Under the pieces are notes generated by a model. It did no database searches, was not told the origin of the DNA, and was given only the letters and a program-made list of their open reading frames with translations. Positions 8,867 to 17,303 of a DNA stretch of 64,000 nt are shown piece by piece. The DNA comes from Olsenella uli DSM 7084 (GTDB lineage Bacteria; Actinomycetota; Coriobacteriia; Coriobacteriales; Atopobiaceae): contig NC_014363.1 in NCBI RefSeq assembly GCF_000143845.1, positions 1,907,186 through 1,971,185 on the forward strand. The letters are read 5' to 3'. Position 1 is the first letter of the stretch, and each line of letters opens with the position of its first letter. Position numbers and translations under genes: made by a program.

Positions 8867-11608
8867 CTATGCGACCAGGGCAAGACTCAAATCGTAAAGC
8901 AGCACTTCGTATCTATCCCCGAACAGTTCGTAATACCGACCAAGGCCACCTCTGTCTGCAAACGGGAAGAGCTCCAGGTCGTCCACGGTAACTTCTGCGC
9001 TTGTGGAAACGAAATCGCGTAGGTCTCTCAGCCACTCCATCTGCTCGTCCGTGAAGTGGCCGTGCCCCGCGTTCTCGGAGAAGACCCACTCCTTGAAACG
9101 CATCCTCACGTGGTCCGCGAAGGATATGAGGTCGTCCTCTTGCCCGATTTCGAAGCGCACGAGGGAGATGATGTCGGTGAGCTGATTGACAACGCTCTTC
9201 CTGGACACCTTGTCGGGACTTGTAATCTCGTAGGCATTCCACAACATCTCGTTCGAGAGGTGGTAGGGGGCTTCCTTGAGCCTGCTATAGACCTCCTTGA
9301 TCATCTTCAGAGTGAGGGGCCTCTGTCGATACGATTGGGAGTAGATGACCTGAAGGGCTTCCAGCTCGTCTTTGTTGTCGTCGAGGAACTCCCTGAAGGT
9401 CTTGATGGCATCGGCGGCACGCGCCTCGTGGTCGTCGTCCCATCCCACGAAGAGGACCGTGTCCAGGTTGACGTTGTCGATGATCTGATCGTGGGCTTTC
9501 CTGACGTTCTCGAGGTAGTTTCTAAGATCGGGATTGAGAATGGGCCCTATGGCCTCGTCGATGAGGGCATCCTGCACAGCGTCGAGGACGAATTCGCTCG
9601 GCATCTCATCCTCGAGCAGCATCGCAGGTTCGGTGATGAGGTCCATGTCGAATGCGTCCAGCATCTTGCGCGCAATCTCGTTGATCGGGACGCCGCCGGT
9701 CATCTCCTCGGCTTGCTTGCGCTCCTTCTCGGTCATCGCCCTGTCGAGCCTCAGGAGCCTGTTCGCCAGTGATGTCAGAGTATCCTCGTCCCTGGCGCCC
9801 ATCACCACGCTCATCATGAGGTCCTTGAGGCTTACGGTGGGCTTTCTCTCCAGTGGTCGCGTCTCTGTTTTGAGAGTCTTGGTGACCCCGACGGCGTCGA
9901 CGACGACGTACCTCACCTTGCTCGACCTGGCATCAGGGGTCACCTTCACGAGGTCATCGTATGGGAGAACGCGCCGCGCACGGCCGAGCATCTGCTCGAA
10001 GTAGTTCTTGGACCTGACGTCACGCATGAATAGGAGGCACTCGAGGGGCTTCACGTCCGTACCCGTGGCTATCATGTCGACAGTCACGGCGATTCGGGGA
10101 TTAAACCCATTGCGGAACTCGGAGAGGGTTGACTGGGGATCGTCCGCTTGGTGGGTGATCTTTTTGCAGAACTCGTTTCCCTGGCCGAACTCCTCGCGGA
10201 CAATGCGGATGATGTCGTCGGCATGGCTGTCGGTCTTGGCGAAGATCAAGGTCTTTGGCACCACGTCTCGCCCGGGGAATATCTCGGTGGTCACCTTCTC
10301 CTTGAACGTCCGTATGACCATTCTTATCTGCGACGGGTTCACTACGTCCCTGTCAAGCTTCGAGGGGTCGTAGGTTATGTCCTCGTCCATCTGCTCCCAT
10401 CTGAGCTGACGGGAGAGCCTGTCTCTCTTCTCGATGTACTGCTTGAGGATGGTTCCGCCCTTAGTGCCCACCTCAGTCTCAATGAGGAAGACGTCGCCAC
10501 CGACGTTGACGCCGTCGATGACTGCCTCCTCGTGGGTGTACTCGCTGACCACGTTCTGGTTGAAGAACGCGAACGTGCGCTTGTCGGGGGTTGCCGTGAG
10601 GCCGATGAGGAAGGCATCGAAGTAGTCGAGCACCTGCTGCCAGACGTTGTAGATGGAGCGATGGCACTCGTCGACTATCACGAAGTCGAAGAACTCGGGA
10701 GGATAGGCCGAGTTGTACTCAACCTCCCTAACCCCTCCTCTGACGTCGTGCTCGTTGGGGGACTCCTCCTCGTCGCGCTCGTCGAGATCCCGTCCCCTGA
10801 GGATGGAGTACATCCGCTGGATGGTGCTTATGCAGACGTCGGCATCCTTCGGTATGACCGACGAACTCAAACGGGCGACATTATAGAGCTCAGGGAACAA
10901 GCGGGCATCATCCCCAGGCTTGTACTTTCTGAACTCCTCCTCGGCCTGTATGCCGAGATTTCTCGTATCCACAAGGAAGAGAATCCTCTTCGCCCTTGCG
11001 AACTTGAGGAGACGGTAGACGTTCGTGATGGCGGTGTAGGTCTTTCCCGCACCGGTGGCCATCTGGATGAGCGATCGCGGCTTGTCCTCGGAGAACGACC
11101 GCTCGAGACCCCGAATCGCCTTCACTTGGCAGTCCCTGAACCCGGCCGGGTTGAGTTCCGGAAAGGCCTTCATCCGGTTCCTGAGAGTTGACGAGTCTGA
11201 CAGCCAGCTTTGGAGTTGCTCGGGCCTGTGGAAGGAGTACACCTCCCTAGAGCGGTAGTTGACATCCTGATAGTCACAGAAGTGCGTCAGGACATCGGTG
11301 GCTTCGTAAGCAAAGCGTATGTGGACTGAGCCCCTAGAATACTTCAGACCGCTCTCCGCGTACCTCTTCGACTGCTCAGCCACTGTCGTAAGTTGATGCC
11401 CCTTGTCGTGCGCCTTCGCCTCGATGACGCCGACCGGCACCCTGTCAATGAACAGGAGGTAGTCGACCGGACCTGAATTCGTGGGGTACTCACGTACTGC
11501 TACGCCAAACTTGGCTGCGGGATTGAGCTCGGACATGTCCTGGACAACATAGCCCGCCTGCTCGAGCTTCGCATCAATTTCCATCCGTGCTTTTTCCTCT
11601 GGATGCAT
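8867..11608 (-). CDS. hsdR: Type I restriction endonuclease subunit R
   Basis: Motor and nuclease subunit that translocates DNA and cleaves unmethylated DNA with HsdM/HsdS. The N-terminal PD-(D/E)xK nuclease shows D49 and E63-A-K65 (VGVIEAKAHD). The SF2 helicase domain shows Walker A ATGAGKT at 184-190, DECH at 313-316 and GLTATPDKRT shortly after. The C-terminal part is the usual helical HsdM-contact region. At 913 aa it is full length and every catalytic motif is present. It is preceded by a small RHH-like gene 10 bp upstream and followed directly by hsdM. Confidence 0.95.
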   Translation of the reverse strand: MHPEEKARMEIDAKLEQAGYVVQDMSELNPAAKFGVAVREYPTNSGPVDYLLFIDRVPVGVIEAKAHDKGHQLTTVAEQSKRYAESGLKYSRGSVHIRFAYEATDVLTHFCDYQDVNYRSREVYSFHRPEQLQSWLSDSSTLRNRMKAFPELNPAGFRDCQVKAIRGLERSFSEDKPRSLIQMATGAGKTYTAITNVYRLLKFARAKRILFLVDTRNLGIQAEEEFRKYKPGDDARLFPELYNVARLSSSVIPKDADVCISTIQRMYSILRGRDLDERDEEESPNEHDVRGGVREVEYNSAYPPEFFDFVIVDECHRSIYNVWQQVLDYFDAFLIGLTATPDKRTFAFFNQNVVSEYTHEEAVIDGVNVGGDVFLIETEVGTKGGTILKQYIEKRDRLSRQLRWEQMDEDITYDPSKLDRDVVNPSQIRMVIRTFKEKVTTEIFPGRDVVPKTLIFAKTDSHADDIIRIVREEFGQGNEFCKKITHQADDPQSTLSEFRNGFNPRIAVTVDMIATGTDVKPLECLLFMRDVRSKNYFEQMLGRARRVLPYDDLVKVTPDARSSKVRYVVVDAVGVTKTLKTETRPLERKPTVSLKDLMMSVVMGARDEDTLTSLANRLLRLDRAMTEKERKQAEEMTGGVPINEIARKMLDAFDMDLITEPAMLLEDEMPSEFVLDAVQDALIDEAIGPILNPDLRNYLENVRKAHDQIIDNVNLDTVLFVGWDDDHEARAADAIKTFREFLDDNKDELEALQVIYSQSYRQRPLTLKMIKEVYSRLKEAPYHLSNEMLWNAYEITSPDKVSRKSVVNQLTDIISLVRFEIGQEDDLISFADHVRMRFKEWVFSENAGHGHFTDEQMEWLRDLRDFVSTSAEVTVDDLELFPFADRGGLGRYYELFGDRYEVLLYDLSLALVA

Positions 11609-11618
11609 CTTTGTACTC

Positions 11619-11834
11619 CTAGGAGGTTATCTGGAGGCCGTCACGGCACTCGAATAACTCGGCATTTGCCTCAACCTCATCAACCACCAGGCTTGTTATC
11701 AATGCCGAAACGCTGATGCACCGGGACTCTGCGAGCACGGAGAGAGCATGCTTCAATTCTGGCGTTACAGCAAAGATGACGCGATCACTCTTCTTTCCGA
11801 GAAGCATCGTCTTCCGCAAGTCGCTGGCCTGCAT
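11619..11834 (-). CDS. Small ribbon-helix-helix-like protein heading the hsd operon
   Basis: A 71-aa protein with a central segment (DRVIFAVTPELKHALSVLAE) that fits a ribbon-helix-helix strand plus helix, followed by a second helix (SVSALITSLVVDEVE). The family assignment is inference from this pattern. GGAGG lies 5 bp before the ATG at 11834, so that start is preferred to the GTG at 11840. It lies 10 bp upstream of hsdR on the same strand and is probably cotranscribed. A role as autorepressor or controller of the restriction operon is plausible. There is no toxin partner beside it, so a toxin-antitoxin reading is not supported. Confidence 0.65.
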   Translation of the reverse strand: MQASDLRKTMLLGKKSDRVIFAVTPELKHALSVLAESRCISVSALITSLVVDEVEANAELFECRDGLQITS

Positions 11835-11840
11835 ATACAC

Positions 11841-11890
11841 CTCCGCATGACATACGATTTATATAAACGATACCACACTAATATAAGCGG
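11841..11890 (-). promoter_or_regulatory. AT-rich promoter/operator region of the RHH-hsdRMS operon
   Basis: A sharply AT-rich stretch in GC-rich surroundings, just upstream of the RHH start. It contains the 10-bp palindrome TTTATATAAA at 11858-11867 and a further TATA-rich block near 11880. A promoter overlapped by an operator for the RHH protein is inferred from position and composition. From 11891 to 12009 I see no gene. Confidence 0.45.
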
Positions 11891-12187
11891 TTTTATGACC
11901 AGACATCATCGAGATTAATTCAACGATTGGAAGTATCCCCGCCCACGGGCAGGGCCCGTCCCCGGGACCCCTCCCGGCCGCCACGCACAGCCGAGGTCAA
12001 GGGTCCCACTGTTGATGTTCACTAAGAAGTGACGCGAATGGTCATCGGGAACCGAGCACCGTGGTCATGAAGAATTGAGCAGTTTGGTCAGGAACTGGCC
12101 GTGCCCCGGGGCGTCAGGGACACGGCCAGAACTATGCTCTCCCGAGGTGCCGACCTTGGCGAGTGCCACCCCGGGAAAAAAGGGGAA

Positions 12188-13085
12188 ATGACCGTGTCCT
12201 TAGACGAACAAGAGGATATCAGGCGGATGGACAGGGACGGGGTGCCGAGGTCGCGGATTGCCCGCGAGCTCGGCGTCAGCAGGAACACCGTCGCCAAGTA
12301 CGCGAACATGGAGGACATGTCGCCCGAGGCCCCGCTGGCCCGCAGGAGGGCCCGCCCGGCCACGGACGGCCTGTCCGCGTGGATCGACTCGGTGCCGGAG
12401 GCCGACCTGGGCGCCCCTCGCAAGCGGCGCCACACGGCCAAGAGGGTCTACGACAGGGCGATGGCCGAGATGGGCTACGAGGGCTCGTGCTCGTCGATCA
12501 GGAGGTACGTGGGGCCTGGAGGGAGGGGCACGTCCCGGCACCGAGGGAGGGCTACCTCGGGCTCGAGTGGGGGCCGGGGACGGCCCAGGTCGACTTCGGG
12601 AACTTCCGGGCGAGGGTCGCGGGCGTCCCGCGCGCCCTCAAGCTCCTCGTCGTGACGCTGCCGCACCCCAACGCCCGCTTCTGCGTGGCGATGCCGCGCG
12701 AGAGGGCGGAGGTCCTCCGCTGGGGCCTGCGCCGCGTCCTCGAGTGGATGGGGCGGGAGCCGCGCGTCCTGGTGCCCGACAACGCCACCGAGGCCGGCAG
12801 GATGCTGTCCGGCAGGGTCACGGAGTCGGTCCTCTTCTCGCAGTTCCGCGCGCACTACCGCTGCGAGAGCCGCTGCTGCAACCCCTGCCCCGGCAACGAG
12901 AAGGGGTCCGTGGAGAACGACGTGGGGCTCCTGCGCCGCAACCCCCTCGCCCCCGTGCCCGAGGCCGCCTCGCCGGGGGAGCTCAACGAGAGGCTCAGGG
13001 CCGGCAGGAGGAGGGCCCCCAGGGCGATGGCGAGGGCGGCCGAGGGCTCCGGCTTCGCCGCCGCGTGCGAGGCGGTCGGGAGGAC
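12188..13085 (+). pseudogene. istA: IS21-family transposase IstA, frameshifted
   Basis: The ATG at 12188, after AAGGGGAA, opens an HTH domain (DRDGVPRSRIARELGVSRNT). Around 12510 the frame shifts; the integrase core continues in another frame: GLEWGPGTAQVDFG with the first catalytic Asp, VPDNATEA with the second, and ENDVGLLRRN beyond. The C-terminal part is missing because the sequence runs directly into istB near 13085. Two lesions (frameshift and 3' deletion) make it non-functional. Confidence 0.85.
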
Positions 13086-13439
13086 CTCGTGCTCATGGGC
13101 GACGTCGGGACCGGCAAGACGCACATGGCCGAGGCGCTCTGCGTGCTGGCGTGCCAGTCGGCGCGCCCCGCGCGCTTCTTCACCGCCTCCTCGCTCGTCG
13201 ACGAGCTGGGGTTCCTCCCGCTCGACGCCGACGGCGCGAGGCCGCTCTTCCAGGTGGTCTCCCAGGCCTGCGGGACCCAGTCCGTCGTCTTCACGACCAG
13301 CCTCGAGCTCTCGAGGTGGGGGTCCGTCTTCGGCGACGACCAGATGGCCGCCGCCGTGATAGACCGCGTCGTCCACCACGGCAGGCTCCTGCAGTTCAGG
13401 GGCGAGTCCTGCCGCGTGAGGCACGCGCTCATACAGTAG
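13086..13439 (+). pseudogene. istB: IS21-family helper ATPase IstB, internally deleted
   Basis: Begins abruptly at LVLMGDVGTGKTHMAEAL (Walker A), lacking the usual N-terminal 90 or so residues. After FFTASSLV it jumps directly to DELGFLPLD (Walker B), so the roughly 60 residues normally between these motifs are deleted. The C-terminal part (VVFTTSLELSRWG to HALIQ) is intact to the TAG at 13437. The AAA+ ATPase would be inactive. Confidence 0.85.
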
Positions 13440-13519
13440 CCCTGCTCAGAAAGCGTACCCAGGAAGGGTGACCAAACCGCGCAAAAGTTGTTGACCATTC
13501 TGCTCAGATCGTGTTGACA

Positions 13520-13976
13520 AAACACAGGCCCCACGGAACCTCGCGCAAATCGGAGGGCGATTGGTGGAGGTTGCCGAGGAGCGCCTGTGCCCTCCGCCTA
13601 CCACGGGACGGAGGTACTTTGCCTCCCAAGGGTGGCAAGCGCGCACGGAGCGTACGTGGCCCACAACCCGAGAGGGGAACAAGGACCTGGCAGCGAACAA
13701 AAGCACCAAGAACCACAGGAGCAAGGCAGGGCGCCAGCAGGCACGCGAGGCCGAGGCCAAGGCGCAGGCGGCGCTCGACCGCCTCGGCGAGGGCGAGCGC
13801 GGCATCGAGATACTCGTGCCGATGCTCGTGAAGTGCCGCGACGACCCGCCCGAGGGGGCCTACGGTTACTTCAGGCGCGGGGTGCGCAGGACATGAATTG
13901 ACTCTCGAAATTGGTATCGTCCGCGCAGTTCGGAAGCAGATCCTGTGGCCACCTGTGGCCTTCTTGTGGCCAAAAT
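13520..13976. other. Gap after the IS remnant; one weak unassigned open frame
   Basis: A plus-strand frame ending at 13896 has protein-like composition in its last 70 codons (EAKAQAALDRLGEGERGIEI, then a conserved-looking CRDDPPEGAYGYF). I recognise no family and see no convincing start or ribosome site. It may be the tail of a gene truncated by IS insertion. Nothing else is supported here. Confidence 0.3.
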
Positions 13977-14010
13977 AAGAAAAAGGCCAGAGGTCTTAGC
14001 CCTCTGACCT
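13974..14010 (-). terminator. Rho-independent terminator downstream of tRNA-Pro
   Basis: On the minus strand a 9-bp stem GGTCAGAGG/CCTCTGGCC (one wobble) with a 7-nt loop is followed by TTTTTCTTATTTT. It lies just after the 3' end of tRNA-Pro. Confidence 0.85.
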
Positions 14011-14018
14011 GCGTTTTC

Positions 14019-14095
14019 TGGTCGGGACGACTGGATTCGAACCAGCGACCTCTCGGTCCCGAACCGAGCGCGCTACCAAACTGCGCCACGTCCCG
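14019..14095 (-). tRNA. tRNA-Pro (CGG anticodon)
   Basis: A 77-nt cloverleaf with encoded CCA. The anticodon loop TTCGGGA gives CGG, with stem CTCGG/CCGAG. The T-arm contains GGTTCGAATCC and the acceptor stem is CGGGACG/CGTCCCG. Confidence 0.95.
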
Positions 14096-14112
14096 TTCAG
14101 CGAGGAACCACT

Positions 14113-15069
14113 CTAGCAGAATTGGGCGCCCGAGCCAACCGTCATTGTCGCGCACGACCACCAACCCTGTGTATCCAGCGCATGTCCAGCAAGGTCACAA
14201 GCGCGTTCGTGCGTGTCGCAGACGGCAAAGACGCAGCTGCCCGAGCCCGTCACGCAAAGGCCCCGGACGCCTTCTTGCCTGCCCAGCCATTCACAGACCA
14301 CCGCGTCTTCGGGTACGATCCGCAACGCGGCGGGCCCGAGGTTGTTGTAGAGCCCATCGCAGACGGCCTCCAGGTCACCGCGGCTCAGGGCATCGCGCAT
14401 GGCCCGAGCGTCACGCGGGCTCGCAGGCCGCTCGTCAAAGGCCCCAAATGCGTCGGCCGTCGGGACGCCCGCACGCGGGCGCACGAGAAGGATGGGGACA
14501 TCGCCCAGCTCCGGGTACGACTCCACGAGCACGTCGCCGGCGCCCACGAGATAGGACGGCCTTGGGTCCAGGAAGAACGCCACGTCGGCCCCAACCGAAC
14601 GGGCGACGGACACGACACGCTCGTCGCTCGCGCCAACCTCCCACAGGCTGCAGAGGGCGAGTATCACGGACGCGGCGTCGGACGAGGAGCCACCCAGCCC
14701 GGACTGAGGGGGTATGTTCTTCTCGATCTCGATCTGGTAGTCACGGGACACACCGAACTCCCGACACATGCGCATGGCGGCGATCCAGGCGGTGTTGTCC
14801 CGCGTCGCGACGCCCACGTCCTCGCTCATCGCGAGACAGACGCGAGACGATGGGCCCGATGCCGCGCCTGGTGCGGAGCCCGGAGCGACGCGGCGCGCAG
14901 CATCCTCCGACGACCGACGGTCGAACTCCGTGACGGCCACGCGATCCGCCAAGGCGACGGCGACCATGATGGAGTCCGCACGATGATAACCCCGGTCGTC
15001 ACGGCCGGGGTGGATGCCTAGGTGCAGATTGAGCTTTGCCGGTGCGGCGAGCGTGACCGATCGAGCCAT
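14113..15069 (-). CDS. ispE: 4-diphosphocytidyl-2-C-methyl-D-erythritol kinase
   Basis: GHMP kinase that phosphorylates CDP-ME in the non-mevalonate (MEP) isoprenoid pathway. The N-terminus APAKLNLHLGI and the glycine-rich ATP motif PPQSGLGGSSSDAASVI are both present; the third GHMP motif is near the C-terminus (CVTGSGSCVFAV). At 318 aa it is slightly longer than average; an Ala/Gly/Ser-rich insert near residue 65 (ARRVAPGSAPGAASGPSS) accounts for this. It lies 18 bp downstream of veg on the same strand, and tRNA-Pro follows. Confidence 0.95.
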   Translation of the reverse strand: MARSVTLAAPAKLNLHLGIHPGRDDRGYHRADSIMVAVALADRVAVTEFDRRSSEDAARRVAPGSAPGAASGPSSRVCLAMSEDVGVATRDNTAWIAAMRMCREFGVSRDYQIEIEKNIPPQSGLGGSSSDAASVILALCSLWEVGASDERVVSVARSVGADVAFFLDPRPSYLVGAGDVLVESYPELGDVPILLVRPRAGVPTADAFGAFDERPASPRDARAMRDALSRGDLEAVCDGLYNNLGPAALRIVPEDAVVCEWLGRQEGVRGLCVTGSGSCVFAVCDTHERACDLAGHALDTQGWWSCATMTVGSGAQFC

Positions 15070-15087
15070 GGCAGGACGGCGCGGGGC

Positions 15088-15387
15088 CTACGCGTCCTCG
15101 ACGAGGGCGCCGAAGTCAAGCACGCGCTCGCCCGTGTCGGGGTCGTAGAGCTCGACGGTGCTGGTCAGGACGTCTACATACTGGTAGGACTGACGTGCCG
15201 TACGGCCACGTCTCTCCTCGACCTCCACGACGAACAGCGAGGGATGGGCCCCCACAAGGGTGCCGGTGCGCTCCACGATGCGGGAGCGACCCATGTTGGC
15301 GCGCACCCTGATGCGCTTTCCCTGCAGGGTGGCAAGTTCCTCGCGGATCTGGTCTACTCTGTTGACGGGTGGGACTTCTGCTTCCAT
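15088..15387 (-). CDS. veg: Veg family protein
   Basis: A 99-aa protein with the Veg signature: NRVDQIREEL then LQGKRIRVRANMGRSRIVER and SLFVVEVEER. Veg of Firmicutes has been linked to biofilm matrix gene expression through SinR; its role in Actinobacteria is not established. GGAGG lies 6 bp before the ATG at 15387. Veg next to ispE is a conserved arrangement in several Gram-positive groups. Cytoplasmic, no membrane segment. Confidence 0.85.
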   Translation of the reverse strand: MEAEVPPVNRVDQIREELATLQGKRIRVRANMGRSRIVERTGTLVGAHPSLFVVEVEERRGRTARQSYQYVDVLTSTVELYDPDTGERVLDFGALVEDA

Positions 15388-15505
15388 CAAAACCTCCAAG
15401 CAGTGGCCGCCGGGCGCATGAGGCCCCGCGACCTCTGATACCATGCGGCCTTTGATTGTATGGCACATAACTTGCGTTCACTAAACACCGACGAAGGAGC
15501 GGCGC

Positions 15506-16603
15506 ATGAATACGACACGCATACAGCGGGTGCTCGAGAACCTCTCCGCAGACGGCCTGTCGCAGGCCCTGATCACGGACCCGTTGTCCATCTGGTACCT
15601 GACGGGCTACTACACCGAGCCCTACGAGCGCTTCCTCGCACTCTACCTGGCACAGGACAGCTCCGCCGCAGCGGGCTTCCGCACGACGCTGTTCTGCAAC
15701 CGCCTCTTCCCGGACGCATCGGGCTTCGCCGACCAGATCGTGGCCTTCGATGACACCGAGGACCCCATCGCGCTGGTCTCGGACGTAGCCGAGAGGGACA
15801 TGCCCCTCGGCATCGACAAGGAGCTCTCTGCCCGCTGGCTGCTTCCGCTGATGGACGCCGGCGTCGCCACAAGCTTTGCCCTGGCATCCACCGCCGTAGA
15901 CGCCGCACGCTCCGTGAAGGACGGCGAGGAGCAGGAGTTCATGCGGGCGGCAAGTCGCGTGAACGACGAGGCCATGGGCTGGCTGGTCGCACAGGTGCGC
16001 GAAGGCGTGACGGAGCGGGAGATAGCCGCAGGCCTTCTGGGGGAGTATCGCCGCCTGGGGGCGGAGGGCCACGCCTTCACGCCGATCGTCAGCTTTGGTC
16101 CCAACGCCGCCGACCCGCACCATGAGCCAGACGGCACCGTCTTCCACAAGGGTGACATGGTCCTCTTCGACGTCGGTTGCAAGCGTCGGGCCTACTGCTC
16201 GGACATGACGCGCACGTTCTTCTCGGCCGAGCCCACCGCCCGCCAGCTCGAGGTGTACGAGGCGGTGCGTCGCGCCAACGAAGCGGCCGAGGCCATCGTC
16301 AGGCCCGGCGTCACCTTTGCCCAGATAGACCTGACGGCTCGACGCGTTATCGAGGAGGCTGGCTTCGGCCCCTATTTCACGCACCGCCTGGGGCACCAGA
16401 TCGGCCTCACGGACCACGAGCCTGGGGACGTCAGCTCAACGCACGACGAGGCGGTCCGCCCGGGCCAGTGCTTCTCCATAGAGCCGGGCATCTATCTGCC
16501 AGGAGAGATGGGCGTTCGCATAGAGGACCTGGTCATCGTGGGTGAAGACGGTTGTGAGGTGCTGAACTCCTATCCCAAGGGGCCCACGGTCCTCTCGGTC
16601 TAG
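15506..16603 (+). CDS. Xaa-Pro aminopeptidase-like M24 metallopeptidase
   Basis: Cytoplasmic peptidase that removes N-terminal residues preceding proline. The N-terminal creatinase-like domain (ITDPLSIWYLTGYY) is followed by the pita-bread M24 domain with its metal ligands: VLFDVGCKRRAYCSDMTRTF (two Asp), THRLGHQIGL (His), FSIEPGIYL (Glu) and VRIEDLVIV (Glu). At 365 aa it matches the PepQ/PepP type. The ribosome site GAAGGAG precedes the ATG. It is divergent from veg and ispE, with promoters in the roughly 115-bp gap. Confidence 0.9.
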   Translation: MNTTRIQRVLENLSADGLSQALITDPLSIWYLTGYYTEPYERFLALYLAQDSSAAAGFRTTLFCNRLFPDASGFADQIVAFDDTEDPIALVSDVAERDMPLGIDKELSARWLLPLMDAGVATSFALASTAVDAARSVKDGEEQEFMRAASRVNDEAMGWLVAQVREGVTEREIAAGLLGEYRRLGAEGHAFTPIVSFGPNAADPHHEPDGTVFHKGDMVLFDVGCKRRAYCSDMTRTFFSAEPTARQLEVYEAVRRANEAAEAIVRPGVTFAQIDLTARRVIEEAGFGPYFTHRLGHQIGLTDHEPGDVSSTHDEAVRPGQCFSIEPGIYLPGEMGVRIEDLVIVGEDGCEVLNSYPKGPTVLSV

Positions 16604-16621
16604 CGCACGCCTCGCACAGCG

Positions 16622-16735
16622 ATCGGCACAGGCCACACGGCACAGGCTACACGGCACGGACCGCACAGCACAGGCCACACGGCACGGACCGCACAGCACA
16701 GCACAGGCCACACGATGCGAACCGCACGATGCGGG
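16622..16735. repeat. Degenerate short tandem repeats (ACACGGCACGG/CCGCACAGCACAGG type)
   Basis: Overlapping near-repeats of GGCCACACGGCACGG and ACCGCACAGCACA follow the peptidase stop. No coding frame is credible. It looks like a slipped-strand minisatellite. 16736-16884 contains further loosely repeated CCTCCGGT words. Confidence 0.7.
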
Positions 16736-16884
16736 CGAGAGCGGTCGCAGGATACGAGGTGCGAGTGGGTTTGCGACGTGGATTTCGGTTGCTGGCGCAC
16801 GCCGGTCGCGGGCGCAGCCTCCGGTTGCCGACGTGGCCTCCGGTCTCTGGCAGGCTCCGGTCACTAGTGGCCTCCGGTCGCCGG

Positions 16885-17095
16885 AAGTGAGTACTTCTCC
16901 GGAGAAGTGAGTGCTTTTTTCGGCACCCGACGGGGACGAATCATCTGGAAAGTGCGCATCCTCCCAAGTATCCGCAGGTACACGCGTTGTCGTATTTCGT
17001 CGGAGGTGGGTGCCGGCACTCACCTCAGGAAAAAAGTACTCACTTCCGAGACGCCGGTACTCACTTCTCCGGAGAAGCACTCACTTCTGGTAGTC
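16885..17095. repeat. AAGTGAGTRC palindromic repeat cluster
   Basis: The 14-bp palindrome CTTCTCCGGAGAAG occurs at 16894-16907 and 17064-17077. Each is flanked by AAGTGAGTAC/AAGTGAGTGC words, with further copies (some followed by TTTTTTC) in both orientations, making at least six. The left and right halves form a loose inverted repeat about 200 bp long. No gene is apparent inside. Confidence 0.75.
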
Positions 17096-17150
17096 TCGGC
17101 GCCCGCTCCCGGCGGTTCCGACGGCGCCAATGTTCACCTCGAAATACCCA

Positions 17151-17222
17151 GCGCGGTGCCTGGCGCGGTGCCTGGCGCGGTGCCTGGCGTGGTACCCAGC
17201 GCGGTGCCTGGTGCGGTGCCCG
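17151..17222. repeat. 12-bp tandem repeat, six copies
   Basis: Six head-to-tail units of GCGCGGTGCCTG, the fourth diverged (GCGTGGTACCCA) and the last two with single changes. It lies about 80 bp past the nagB stop, in non-coding sequence. Confidence 0.85.
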
Positions 17223-17303
17223 ACGCGAAGGAAGCGCGGAAGGACGGGGGCAGTGGGTCTAGAAGACCTGCCCCCGCTCGCACACCCGCGCGCTTCCACG
17301 GCA

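Larger units (their letters stand above)
12010..13519 (+). mobile_element. Decayed IS21-family insertion element
   Basis: Contains a frameshifted istA and a deleted istB on the plus strand. The left end begins TGTTGATGTTCACT at 12010; the right end finishes with TGTTGACA at 13512-13519. Each end carries GAATGGTCA and internal GGTTTGGTCA/AGTTTGGTCA-type repeats in inverted orientation, as expected for the multiple terminal repeats of IS21 elements. Exact ends are approximate because the terminal match is imperfect. Both genes are broken, so the element cannot move on its own. Confidence 0.7.

Noticed and set aside
11619-11834. Toxin-antitoxin antitoxin
   Set aside because: No toxin-like small gene is adjacent; the neighbour is hsdR, 10 bp away.
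12010-13519. Active transposon
   Set aside because: Both istA and istB carry inactivating lesions, so autonomous transposition is not possible.
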